14,253 bases of DNA from NCBI GenBank assembly GCA_016926235.1, contig JAFGOZ010000353.1, forward strand, positions 1 through 14,253, read 5' to 3'. The notes beneath the pieces are model-generated. The model made no database searches. It had not been told where the DNA came from and worked only from the letters and a program-made list of their open reading frames with translations. The stretch is from Bacteroidales bacterium. Lineage in GTDB: Bacteria > Bacteroidota > Bacteroidia > Bacteroidales > UBA10428. This document shows, piece after piece, positions 1 to 7,310 of the stretch (the stretch's first letter is position 1; every line of letters starts with the position of its first letter). A program made the translations under genes and the position numbers.

Positions 1-64
1 AACAGATTGCCTATAGACACTTTATTCGACAAAATGATATAAATAGATATTATTCAGTAACTTA

Positions 65-85
65 AATGTGTCAAAGTAGAATTAA
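65..85. repeat. Left copy of a 21-bp inverted repeat
   Basis: This segment, with core TGTGTCAAAGTAGAATTA, is the exact reverse complement of 14178-14198. The match stops cleanly at both sides: position 64 and position 86 no longer pair with the partner flanks. It lies in the gene-free first 160 bases of the window, where I see no complete gene. A 21-base perfect match between two places in 14 kb of DNA is well beyond chance even at high AT content. It could be the end of a mobile or MITE-like element, a dispersed intergenic repeat, or a protein-binding site; the sequence does not decide. Confidence 0.8.
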
Positions 86-160
86 ATATAGTGATTTATA
101 AACAATTATGCAATGATAATTTTTTGATAAATACCTATTACAAAAAATATTTTACGATAA

Positions 161-1006
161 TTAATAAATATCAAGAGCCAATCCAAAACAAAATACATCA
201 AAACCGACCTCCTCGTAATAACTGGCATTTTGATATGAACCGAGTACTTTTATAGCAACGTTTTTCCACTCATATACTTTGAAAACCAGGTCAATATCTA
301 CTTCTCTCCTTACAACTTTACCTGTTTTGTAATCAGGAGCAATTCTAAACTCTGCTGATGTTTCTAAAAAATGCAATGGATAAATGTCTAAACGACAACT
401 ATGCTCGTTAAACATTATATTTGAAGTACTTTCAAGCATTGCCCCCGTCCCGATTCTGAAATTCACTTCTTTTTCTACTATTAAATTAAACATCAAAATT
501 TGCCAATCAATCGTTGTATATAACAGGTCCTCATTCAGATGCTTTTCCTTATTGGAAAAGACCCGTAAATCTGTTGTTAATAATCCACCTGTATATCTCA
601 AACGAGGCATCATTGTTAAACTATTGGGAGTAATATTTCCCACCGGGATATCAAAAGTAAAACTCCTTATTCTTTGAATGATTGTATCTTTCGATAAGAT
701 ATTGTCATTAGCTTTAGTTAATCCTGCAGCAATATTATCAATCATATCTCCTATTAATAAACAACCATCCAAACAGGCTGAAATATCAAATTCCGAATCA
801 CAATACGAATCATCATCACTTTCATATTCGTAATGATCATCGTAATTTTCCCTATTACTTTGATTGTCACAAGAAGAATTATTTCGATTATTACTTTTAG
901 CTTCTCTTTTTCCCGAATTATCTTTTGAAGCATCAATTATTTTTTGATTTACCTGGCAAAATGCACATTCAACATTAAAAAGAAGTAATAAAAATATCCA
1001 TTTCAT
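161..1006 (-). CDS. Exported protein of unknown function, Cys/Asp/Asn-rich N-terminus and possible beta-barrel C-terminus
   Basis: I do not recognise the family. The open frame extends up to 1099, but I start it at the ATG at 1006 because this gives a clean signal peptide (MKWIFLLLLF then a short region ending near AFCQ, residues 1-18), preceded by an AGGG-containing stretch. The product is 281 residues. Residues about 25-75 are low complexity, rich in Asn, Ser, Asp and Tyr, with an acidic run (ESDDDS near 62-67) and cysteines at 46, 69, 78 and 82 that could form disulfides after export. From about 115 on, alternating hydrophobic and polar strands dominate, and the protein ends FGLALDIY with an aromatic last residue, a pattern seen in outer-membrane beta-barrels. 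It is transcribed away from the methionine sulfoxide reductase gene across a 119-bp gap. The envelope location is well supported; the barrel is an inference. Confidence 0.75.
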   Translation of the reverse strand: MKWIFLLLLFNVECAFCQVNQKIIDASKDNSGKREAKSNNRNNSSCDNQSNRENYDDHYEYESDDDSYCDSEFDISACLDGCLLIGDMIDNIAAGLTKANDNILSKDTIIQRIRSFTFDIPVGNITPNSLTMMPRLRYTGGLLTTDLRVFSNKEKHLNEDLLYTTIDWQILMFNLIVEKEVNFRIGTGAMLESTSNIMFNEHSCRLDIYPLHFLETSAEFRIAPDYKTGKVVRREVDIDLVFKVYEWKNVAIKVLGSYQNASYYEEVGFDVFCFGLALDIY

Positions 1007-1125
1007 ATATCCCTGTTTACAATTGTAAAACCAATAATAATGCCAAACAATATTATTCACCAAATAATCGCAATAAAATGAACAAATTAAAAACTCCATT
1101 GTATTTCATTTAAACATTGTTTAAG

Positions 1126-2106
1126 ATGAAGACACAATACATGACAACAATAATTATTTTTAGTTTAGCTTTATTAACTCTCAATAGTTGTGCTCAAAAA
1201 AAAAATGAAAACAATATGATAACCGATAATCCATTTAGAGCCCTCACTCCAGAAGAAGAAAGGGTAATTGTATATAAGGGCACTGAAATGCCCAATACCG
1301 GAAAATATAATGATTATACCGGTGAAGGTATCTACACTTGCAAGCGTTGCGATTTACCTCTATACAAATCTGAAGATAAATTTCCATCTCATTGTGGATG
1401 GCCCAGCTTTGACGATGAGATAAATGGTGCAGTTAAGCGCCAAACGGATACTGACGGTCAGCGTACTGAAATACTTTGTGCAAATTGTGGCGCACATTTA
1501 GGACATGTATTTTTAGGTGAGGGATTTACAGATAAAAATACGCGGCATTGTGTAAACTCTATCTCACTTAATTTTTATACCAGTGAAGAATGGCAAAAAA
1601 AGATTGATGCAGAGAAAGGAAAGCAAGATACTGCTTATTTTGCATCTGGATGTTTCTGGGGTACAGAATATCACTTTGAACGAAAAGAAGGTGTTCTATC
1701 TACTGAAGTTGGATATACAGGAGGCACCAAAAAAAATCCCACTTACAAAGAAGTTTGCACAGGAACTACAGGACATGCGGAAACCACCCGGGTGATATTT
1801 AATCCGGAGAAGGTAAGTTATGAAGACCTGGTAAAGCTATTCTTTGAAACACATGACCCCACCCAGTTTAATCGGCAAGGACCAGATGTTGGCACACAAT
1901 ACCGGTCTGAGATTTTTTATTTAAATGAGGAACAAAAGAATACAGCTGAAAAACTAAAAGTTGTGCTTGAATCCAAAGGTTTTAAGATAGCCACAAAAAT
2001 AACAGCGGCTTCTGTATTTTGGCTTGCAGAAGAGTACCATCAACAGTATTATACTCATAAAGGCTCTACTCCTTATTGTCACATTTATACCAAACGGTTT
2101 GACTAG
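1126..2106 (+). CDS. msrAB: Lipoprotein MsrB-MsrA fusion, peptide methionine sulfoxide reductase
   Basis: This bifunctional enzyme reduces both R (MsrB) and S (MsrA) methionine sulfoxide epimers in oxidised proteins. The frame opens at a TTG at 1117; I prefer the ATG at 1126 (326 residues). An N-terminal lipobox (LTLNSC, lipidated Cys22) places it on the periplasmic side of a membrane. The MsrB domain (about 36-155) has zinc-site pairs CKRC (72, 75) and CANC (118, 121), the CGWPSF motif with a probable resolving Cys90, and catalytic Cys142 in RHCVNSISL. The MsrA domain (about 168-326) begins with GCFWG, nucleophile Cys176, and ends with YCHIY, where Cys318 may take part in recycling. The order MsrB then MsrA is the reverse of Neisseria PilB. 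It ends 7 bp before the convergent pectate lyase gene. The electron donor is not in the window. Confidence 0.95.
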   Translation: MKTQYMTTIIIFSLALLTLNSCAQKKNENNMITDNPFRALTPEEERVIVYKGTEMPNTGKYNDYTGEGIYTCKRCDLPLYKSEDKFPSHCGWPSFDDEINGAVKRQTDTDGQRTEILCANCGAHLGHVFLGEGFTDKNTRHCVNSISLNFYTSEEWQKKIDAEKGKQDTAYFASGCFWGTEYHFERKEGVLSTEVGYTGGTKKNPTYKEVCTGTTGHAETTRVIFNPEKVSYEDLVKLFFETHDPTQFNRQGPDVGTQYRSEIFYLNEEQKNTAEKLKVVLESKGFKIATKITAASVFWLAEEYHQQYYTHKGSTPYCHIYTKRFD

Positions 2107-2113
2107 TATTTGA

Positions 2114-3628
2114 TTATCGGATGACTGCTATTCTTTGAGTTAAATACTTGTCATTGGTCTGCATTATACATAAATATGAGCCTGGCTGTAAGTTACTTCC
2201 TTCAAATTTAACAGAATAAGTGCCATCTGAATAATACCCATTAATTACACTTGTTCTCAATTTACCTGAAATATCAATAATATAAATGATTATTTTTGAT
2301 GGTTCTGTCAAAGTAAATTGAATAGTAGTAGCACTATTAAAGGGATTGGGATAAATACTGAAATCGTTTCCCGCCAGCGATAACTCAATCGAAGCGGGCT
2401 CACGGCTGTAGGAACTTTCAAAGCATCCCAGGTCCGGTGCATTGCCCAGAAAAGGAAGGCCTGCATCAACACCAGCATCAACCAATAAGCTTAATGAATC
2501 TAATCGGAATAAAGAGGTTTCAGGTATTGAGCCATCACCTAATCTGAGAATCGTATCCTCCCTAAGATCCAGACTTACAAAATCAGCTGCAGAAACTGTG
2601 AATCCAGTATTCCATGTATTGTTTGCCTGTATGGCATTTGATATTGAAATTGGACCATTAAGTGAAATATTATTCTTTAAATTATGCTTCTGACCAGTAT
2701 CCACATTATTTCCCAAACCATAATTGTAGCCGTTGTTGTAAGCAGTACAGTTAAGGATAGTAAGACCACCGGCATTGTTATTCTGATCAAAGCCTTTGCC
2801 CGGTTGTCCATAAGCTACACAATTTGTGAGTATATTATTTGCCACCTTATAATTACCTCCTACCTTAAATCCATTTCCATTACCGGCAAATACATCAACT
2901 CCAAAAACGTTTATGCCATTTCTGAAAGCCCAGCAATATTCAAAAGTCACAATCTCCGGGCTGTCAAAGCAATCATAGCCATCATCCGAATTCTCCCAGG
3001 CACGGCAACCAATAAACTTATTTCCGGGTCCCTGCGTCTGCTTAGGTCCAAAACCATCAGCCATACTCCCATCTTTTTTAGGATCAAAGTTTTGAAATGC
3101 ATCACAGTTAATAACCGTAGTATATGAACCTCCTTTATTTATCTCCAGGCCGGTATTCTGATTCCTGTAAAACCTGCAATTCACAAAGGTGTTGTAAGAC
3201 CCTTCAACATAAGCTCCCTGGTATCCGGCATGTGTTATATCAATTCCTTTGAAATACCAGTAACTGCCTGTAACAGAAAAACCATACGAATCCTGTACCC
3301 AAAGTGTGTCATAAAATGAAAAGTTGAAAACGGCCTGAATACTATCCAGGGTAATCATATATATCAGGCTATCCTCCATACCTGATTGAGTGAATTTAAT
3401 TGTATTCTTTTGACCCGCGACATATGGGACCACGTATGTTCCTCCCTGCAAAACAATGCTATCACCTGCAACAACTAAACCCAATGCAGTAGAATAATCC
3501 ATTGCAGAATCAAAACTTGCTCCGTTGTTTGTAGCAACACCTGATGGTGAAACATAATAGGTATTAGGAATAGCTAATAAAGAACTCAAAATTAAGCCTG
3601 ATAATACCAGTAATAATCTTATACTCAT
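2114..3628 (-). CDS. Secreted pectate lyase, polysaccharide lyase family 9, with T9SS sorting domain
   Basis: A 504-residue secreted enzyme that should cleave polygalacturonate by beta-elimination. A signal peptide (about 1-21) precedes YYVSPSG, the usual start of the PL9 parallel beta-helix. The helix repeats run to about 345. The predicted catalytic base is Lys255 in GNGFKVGG, and the calcium ligands are Asp191, Asp215, Asp216 and Asp219 in the DGFGPK and NSDDGYD segments. These match, with a constant offset of 18, the residues I recall for Dickeya Pel9A (Lys273; Asp209, 233, 234, 237). A conserved tail follows (FVSLDLRED, then NAPDLGCFES). Residues about 422-504 are a type A T9SS C-terminal domain with YPNPFN, so the protein should cross the outer membrane and be anchored or released. 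It belongs with the esterase and methylesterase genes on the same strand beyond argS. Confidence 0.92.
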   Translation of the reverse strand: MSIRLLLVLSGLILSSLLAIPNTYYVSPSGVATNNGASFDSAMDYSTALGLVVAGDSIVLQGGTYVVPYVAGQKNTIKFTQSGMEDSLIYMITLDSIQAVFNFSFYDTLWVQDSYGFSVTGSYWYFKGIDITHAGYQGAYVEGSYNTFVNCRFYRNQNTGLEINKGGSYTTVINCDAFQNFDPKKDGSMADGFGPKQTQGPGNKFIGCRAWENSDDGYDCFDSPEIVTFEYCWAFRNGINVFGVDVFAGNGNGFKVGGNYKVANNILTNCVAYGQPGKGFDQNNNAGGLTILNCTAYNNGYNYGLGNNVDTGQKHNLKNNISLNGPISISNAIQANNTWNTGFTVSAADFVSLDLREDTILRLGDGSIPETSLFRLDSLSLLVDAGVDAGLPFLGNAPDLGCFESSYSREPASIELSLAGNDFSIYPNPFNSATTIQFTLTEPSKIIIYIIDISGKLRTSVINGYYSDGTYSVKFEGSNLQPGSYLCIMQTNDKYLTQRIAVIR

Positions 3629-3679
3629 ATCTTAATAATTTAAATCAATGCTTGGGAGGCGATCCGATCAAATGAGATA

Positions 3680-3687
3680 CAAATATA
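3680..3687 (-). promoter_or_regulatory. Possible -7 promoter box upstream of the PL9 gene
   Basis: The minus strand reads TATATTTG here, fitting the Bacteroidota -7 consensus TAnnTTTG. It would start a transcript about 45 bases before the lyase ATG. I see no well-spaced -33 TTTG, and the box sits at the edge of an AT-rich repeat array, so a chance match is quite possible. Confidence 0.3.
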
Positions 3688-3698
3688 AGCAAGAACCT

Positions 3699-3971
3699 GA
3701 TAACCCGATTGTCAATGCCAATTAATTTATTGTATGTTCCTGATAATTTATAACCAATACCTTTTAATCTATTCTAATTGCTTAATAATTCTTTATCAAT
3801 GTCCCTAATTTAATGCCAGCATCCTATAATTCACTGTTAATGCCATATATTTTGTTGTAAGCATCCGATAATTCTTTGTCTATGCCTGATAATTTACTGT
3901 ATGTGTCCGATAATTCTTTGTCTATGCCCATTAATTTGATGTAAGCATCCATTAATTTGTTGTCAATGTGC
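3699..3971. repeat. Degenerate tandem array of a 21-nt unit, about 13 copies
   Basis: This array fills most of the 422-bp gap between the lyase gene and argS. Units of about 21 nt follow one another, with one-base length changes near 3699-3720 and 3804. The best-kept pair, 3867-3887 and 3909-3929, differs at one base; 3846-3866 and 3930-3950 share the ending TAAGCATCC. Alternate units are more alike, so the higher-order period is 42 nt (compare 3867-3908 with 3909-3950). Units begin GATAATT or ATTAATT and end in ATGCC or CATCC. Read on the minus strand, each unit gives seven codons, such as GIDKELS or DAYIKLM. The left part (3699-3823) still shows the same peptide pattern (YKLSGTYNKLIGID) but is broken by a stop and a frame change. 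Function is unknown. Confidence 0.85.
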
Positions 3972-4018
3972 ATTAGATAACAAACTTTAATAAAAATTTC
4001 ATTTCCAATAATCAACAC
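3824..4018 (-). CDS. Doubtful small ORF made of heptapeptide repeats
   Basis: The longest open stretch across the 21-nt array codes 64 residues from a GTG at 4018, or 49 from the ATG at 3973. After a hydrophobic lead (LIIGNEIFIKVCYL) it consists of seven-residue units such as DAYIKLM, GIDKELS and DAYNKIY. Ile/Ala/Tyr and Leu recur at 4-3 spacing as in coiled coils, but the frequent Gly argues against a stable one. No ribosome binding site or signal peptide is evident. Further along the same strand, past the TAG stop and a one-base slip, the repeat peptide pattern resumes, so this may be a remnant of a longer repeat gene or simply non-coding repeat DNA with an open frame. Confidence 0.2.
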   Translation of the reverse strand: MLIIGNEIFIKVCYLMHIDNKLMDAYIKLMGIDKELSDTYSKLSGIDKELSDAYNKIYGINSEL

Positions 4019-4020
4019 AT

Positions 4021-4028
4021 TATCTTTG
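4021..4028 (+). promoter_or_regulatory. Probable -7 promoter box of argS
   Basis: TATCTTTG fits the Bacteroidota TAnnTTTG -7 element. A near -33 element, TTTC at 3997-4000, lies 20 bases upstream, close to normal spacing. The implied leader before the argS ATG is about 15-18 bases. The same octamer occurs before the YitT gene at 11281-11288. Confidence 0.5.
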
Positions 4029-4050
4029 TGCCCGATTTAAGAAATAAATT

Positions 4051-5844
4051 ATGCAAATACAGGAAATTGTTATTGCTGCAATAAAGCAGGGGATTAAAGA
4101 ACTTTACATTACAGATTGTGATGATAAACTAATTCAGATTCAAAAAACACGTAAAGAATTTGATGGTGACATCACTTTAGTAGTTTTCCCTTTATTAAAA
4201 ACATCAAAGAAATCACCGGAACAAACAGGAGATGAGATTGGTAATTACCTAATAAAGAATACCGATGAAATAACTCAATTCAATGTTATCAAAGGATTTC
4301 TTAATCTGGTAGTAGCAGATAGTTATTGGTTATCATTTTTAAACAATTCAAGCAAAGATAAAAGCTTTGGCACAAAGAAACCTGCACCAGACTCCCCTGC
4401 AATAATGGTTGAATACTCCTCTCCTAACACAAATAAACCTTTACACTTAGGACATATACGGAACAACCTGCTGGGATATTCCATATCCAATATTTTAAAG
4501 GCTAATGGTCATAATATTATTAAAACCAACCTGGTAAATGACCGGGGTATACATATTTGTAAATCCATGCTCGCCTGGCAAAAGTGGGGAAAGAAGGCAA
4601 CTCCTGAGTCTACGGGTAAAAAAGGAGATCATCTGGTTGGAGATTATTATGTAAAATTTGACCAGGAATATAAGAAAGAAATTGATACACTTATAAAATC
4701 GGGATTGAATGCTGAAGAAGCTGCAAAAAAAGCTCCCCTTATTTTGGAAGCTCAGGAGATGCTAAGAAAATGGGAAGCCGGTGACAAAGCTATTGTAAGC
4801 CTTTGGGAAACAATGAACCAGTGGGTATATGATGGATTTGACAAAACCTATAAAGCACTTGGAGTAGATTTTGACAGCATAGACTACGAATCAAAAACCT
4901 ACAGCCTGGGTAAAGCTCTTGTAATGGAAGGACTTAAAAAAGGTATACTATACAAACGTGATGACGGTTCCATTTGGGCAGACCTGACAAAAGACGGGCT
5001 GGATGAAAAATTACTGCTTCGTGCTGACGGCACATCTGTCTATATGACACAGGATTTGGGAACTGCCCACAAACGATTTACAGAAAACAATATTGATGAA
5101 CTGGTGTATGTAGTTGGAAATGAACAAAACTATCATTTTCAGGTACTTTCCTTAATTCTGGATAAATTAGGATTTTCATGGGCTAAAAGCCTCACCCATT
5201 TAAGCTATGGGATGGTAGACCTGCCTTCAGGAAAAATGAAATCCCGTGAAGGTACAGTAGTTGATGCCGATGACATTATTGAAGAAATGATTACCACCTC
5301 ACGGGCAATGGCTGCAGAATTAGGAAAACTGGAAGGGTACTCTGACAAAGAAAAAGAAAACATCTTTCGTATTATTGGATTAGGAGCATTAAAATATTTT
5401 ATATTAAAAGTTGATCCAAAGAAAAACATGACTTTTAACCCTGAGGAATCAGTAGATTTTAATGGTAATACCGGGCCTTTCATCCAATACACATATGCAC
5501 GTATCCTTTCTGTATTGCGTAAAGCAGAGGATGAAGGAATTCCATTCCTTCGCGAAATTAAAACTTCTATATCTCTGGTTGAGAAAGAAAAGAGCCTGTT
5601 AAAACTTTTGCACGAATATCCTGAAGTAGTAAAAGAATCAGCAGAAACTTATAATCCTTCCTTAATTGCCAATTATACCTATGAATTGGTGAAAGAATAC
5701 AACCAGTTCTATCATGACTATAGCATTATTAAAGAAGAAAAAACGGACATCCGGGATTTCAGGTTGTTACTTTCTTCGTTCACGGCTACGATAATAACAC
5801 AAGCAATGGCATTATTAGGAATTGAAGTACCTGAAAGAATGTAA
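4051..5844 (+). CDS. argS: Arginyl-tRNA synthetase
   Basis: A class I aminoacyl-tRNA synthetase that charges tRNA-Arg in the cytoplasm and is essential for translation. At 597 residues it is the usual bacterial length. The N-terminal tRNA D-loop-binding (Add-1) domain covers about 1-90, including the RxxFDGDITLVVFPL-type segment at 34-49. The catalytic core starts with EYSSPNTNKPLHLGHIRNN, where HLGH (132-135) is the HIGH signature. The KMSKS-equivalent loop is KMKSREG at 395-401. The C-terminal DALR anticodon-binding domain begins near FIQYTYARI (about 477-485) and runs to the end. It stands alone on the plus strand between two minus-strand pectin genes, probably from its own promoter at 4021-4028. 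It is convergent with the SGNH esterase gene across 40 bp. No truncation or odd residue is seen. Confidence 0.97.
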   Translation: MQIQEIVIAAIKQGIKELYITDCDDKLIQIQKTRKEFDGDITLVVFPLLKTSKKSPEQTGDEIGNYLIKNTDEITQFNVIKGFLNLVVADSYWLSFLNNSSKDKSFGTKKPAPDSPAIMVEYSSPNTNKPLHLGHIRNNLLGYSISNILKANGHNIIKTNLVNDRGIHICKSMLAWQKWGKKATPESTGKKGDHLVGDYYVKFDQEYKKEIDTLIKSGLNAEEAAKKAPLILEAQEMLRKWEAGDKAIVSLWETMNQWVYDGFDKTYKALGVDFDSIDYESKTYSLGKALVMEGLKKGILYKRDDGSIWADLTKDGLDEKLLLRADGTSVYMTQDLGTAHKRFTENNIDELVYVVGNEQNYHFQVLSLILDKLGFSWAKSLTHLSYGMVDLPSGKMKSREGTVVDADDIIEEMITTSRAMAAELGKLEGYSDKEKENIFRIIGLGALKYFILKVDPKKNMTFNPEESVDFNGNTGPFIQYTYARILSVLRKAEDEGIPFLREIKTSISLVEKEKSLLKLLHEYPEVVKESAETYNPSLIANYTYELVKEYNQFYHDYSIIKEEKTDIRDFRLLLSSFTATIITQAMALLGIEVPERM

Positions 5845-5884
5845 GAATAAACCTTTTTACTTTTCTGCTTTTTCTTATTAAGAT

Positions 5885-7138
5885 TTATTCATGCATGTTA
5901 GCGTACTTTATAAACCGTCCAGAGCTAACATCATTACCAACAGAAATTGAGTAAATATAGCTGCCCTGAGCAAATCCCGAAGTATTTAGCTCAATTATAG
6001 AATCATCTTTAGTATTAATTGTATAGCTTTTTTCAAATACTTTATCCCCCAATACATTATATATAGTTATTTTAAGGTCATTACTCACGAGATTCTCTAA
6101 CTGTAAGGTTAGTTTATCGTAAACAGGATTGGGATAAACGGTAATTAAATTCGTTTTAGCTATCGGATCTTTAGAAGATACATACGTAGACAATAGCAAT
6201 GGAAAGTCAGAGGAATTCTTTGATCCTTTGGCTGTAAGGACATAGTATCTGGATTCAGCCACTACCACCTTACTTCCAATTGAATCAACTTGCACGCCAT
6301 CAAGGAATACCGAATCTGCAAAAATAGTGCTCCATCTTAGTTCTACATCACTACCAACAGCAGCTGGCTTTGTAACTTGATAAAAGTTTGAAACATATGC
6401 TCTTCCTGCATCCACCTTGTGCATTAAATCTTCCGCAAGGAACCAATTAAAAAGGATCTGTGCCATTTTTTTGTGCCCTGCTCCATTCGGATGCAATGAA
6501 TCGTAAGTATATTGTACGCTATCAACAAAAGGTGTATGTAAATCCAGCAAATATGTACTTTTCATTTTAGCTACAGAATCAATTAACGGAATGGTGTAGT
6601 TCACAAGAATAGTGTCATGATGGGGATTACCTGAACTATATGGATGCTGGCCCCAAATTGGTGTAGGATCACATACTATAAATTTAGTATCCGGGTTACG
6701 GAACCTGAAAGTATCTATCATCGACAGGTAATCGTCTAAAAACCTTTCTTCCACGCTGGCCAAAAGATCAGGTTTAGAGTCATTTGTGCCGAGCATTATT
6801 AAACAGATGTCCGGAACTGTTTTTAGGGCAGTTGCAAAAATCGATTCACTCCATATTGGCGCACTGGAAGTTTTTAACATTGTGCGTCCTGAAACACCTG
6901 CATTTAGAATTTCAAGTGTATCCCCGTAAATTGTCTCCATCAAATTTCCAAATTGAGTAGCATACGAAGTATCTGCATTACTTAAACCATAACCATATAC
7001 TCCTTGCGTGATACTATTTCCAATAAAAGCCATTCTTACCTTATAGGCCTGTGAATTAGTCGAAAAGGTTATTAAAACTAAAAATATTGGTGTTAGAAGA
7101 ATTTTTGTGGGAAAATCTTTAAAGTTGATCATTTTCAT
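5885..7138 (-). CDS. Secreted SGNH/GDSL esterase with T9SS sorting domain, probable pectin acetylesterase
   Basis: A 417-residue secreted serine esterase. A signal peptide occupies about 1-31 (cleavage near NSQA). The SGNH domain (about 33-240) has all four blocks: GNSIT with nucleophile Ser42, Gly84 in LNAGVSG, Asn119 in LGTND, and Asp213/His216 in DSLHPN. A short Ig-like strand-rich segment (about 248-330) follows, then a T9SS type A C-terminal domain from VYPNP (about 335-417). Known SGNH families in carbohydrate loci remove acetyl groups from pectin, rhamnogalacturonan or xylan. The neighbouring pectate lyase and pectin methylesterase make pectin or rhamnogalacturonan the likeliest substrate, but the sequence alone does not prove it. 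The gene lies 172 bp after the CE8 gene on the same strand, so it may be co-transcribed or have its own promoter; I see no clear -7 box. Confidence 0.9.
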   Translation of the reverse strand: MKMINFKDFPTKILLTPIFLVLITFSTNSQAYKVRMAFIGNSITQGVYGYGLSNADTSYATQFGNLMETIYGDTLEILNAGVSGRTMLKTSSAPIWSESIFATALKTVPDICLIMLGTNDSKPDLLASVEERFLDDYLSMIDTFRFRNPDTKFIVCDPTPIWGQHPYSSGNPHHDTILVNYTIPLIDSVAKMKSTYLLDLHTPFVDSVQYTYDSLHPNGAGHKKMAQILFNWFLAEDLMHKVDAGRAYVSNFYQVTKPAAVGSDVELRWSTIFADSVFLDGVQVDSIGSKVVVAESRYYVLTAKGSKNSSDFPLLLSTYVSSKDPIAKTNLITVYPNPVYDKLTLQLENLVSNDLKITIYNVLGDKVFEKSYTINTKDDSIIELNTSGFAQGSYIYSISVGNDVSSGRFIKYANMHE

Positions 7139-7216
7139 TTCTTCTGTATTAAATGGTTATTAAACTTGCAATATAGAAAAATTTTACAGAAACCTGTTTT
7201 TAAATATTAAAAATGC

Positions 7217-7239
7217 AAATGTTTCATATCAAAACATTT
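7217..7239 (-). terminator. Possible weak terminator hairpin after the CE8 gene
   Basis: AAATGTTT (7217-7224) pairs perfectly with AAACATTT (7232-7239) around a 7-base loop. On the minus strand the stem is followed by GCATTTTTAATA, a short T run. The stem is only 8 bp and almost all A-T, so termination would be weak. It lies between the CE8 and SGNH genes; the rest of the 172-bp gap is AT-rich with nothing else I can name. Confidence 0.3.
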
Positions 7240-7310
7240 CTTTCACTTTATTCATTATTTAATTACATATTTATAATTTCAAAATGCGAAATTAATGGAA
7301 TTCGAAGTAA

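Noticed and set aside
1..65. Possible C-terminal ends of a plus-strand gene entering from the left: frame 1 stops at 40-42 and frame 3 at 63-65.
   Set aside because: Only 13 or 20 codons are visible, both frames are equally plausible, and no motif helps, so no gene can be supported.
2305..2322. A partial match (TGTCAAAGTA) to the 21-bp repeat inside the pectate lyase gene.
   Set aside because: Only 10 contiguous bases match and it lies within well-conserved coding sequence of the sorting domain; most likely chance.
2684..3127. A 147-codon plus-strand open frame opposite the pectate lyase.
   Set aside because: It is antisense to the PL9 catalytic core, where the opposite frame has matching catalytic residues.
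3699..3971. The 21-nt array considered as a CRISPR array.
   Set aside because: Units are contiguous with no unique spacers, are degenerate, and no cas gene is present.
5845..5890. GAATAAA and TTTATTC as a shared terminator between argS and the SGNH gene.
   Set aside because: The arms are 7 bp, entirely AT except for one pair, with a loop over 30 bases, and the second arm includes the SGNH stop codon; too weak to call.
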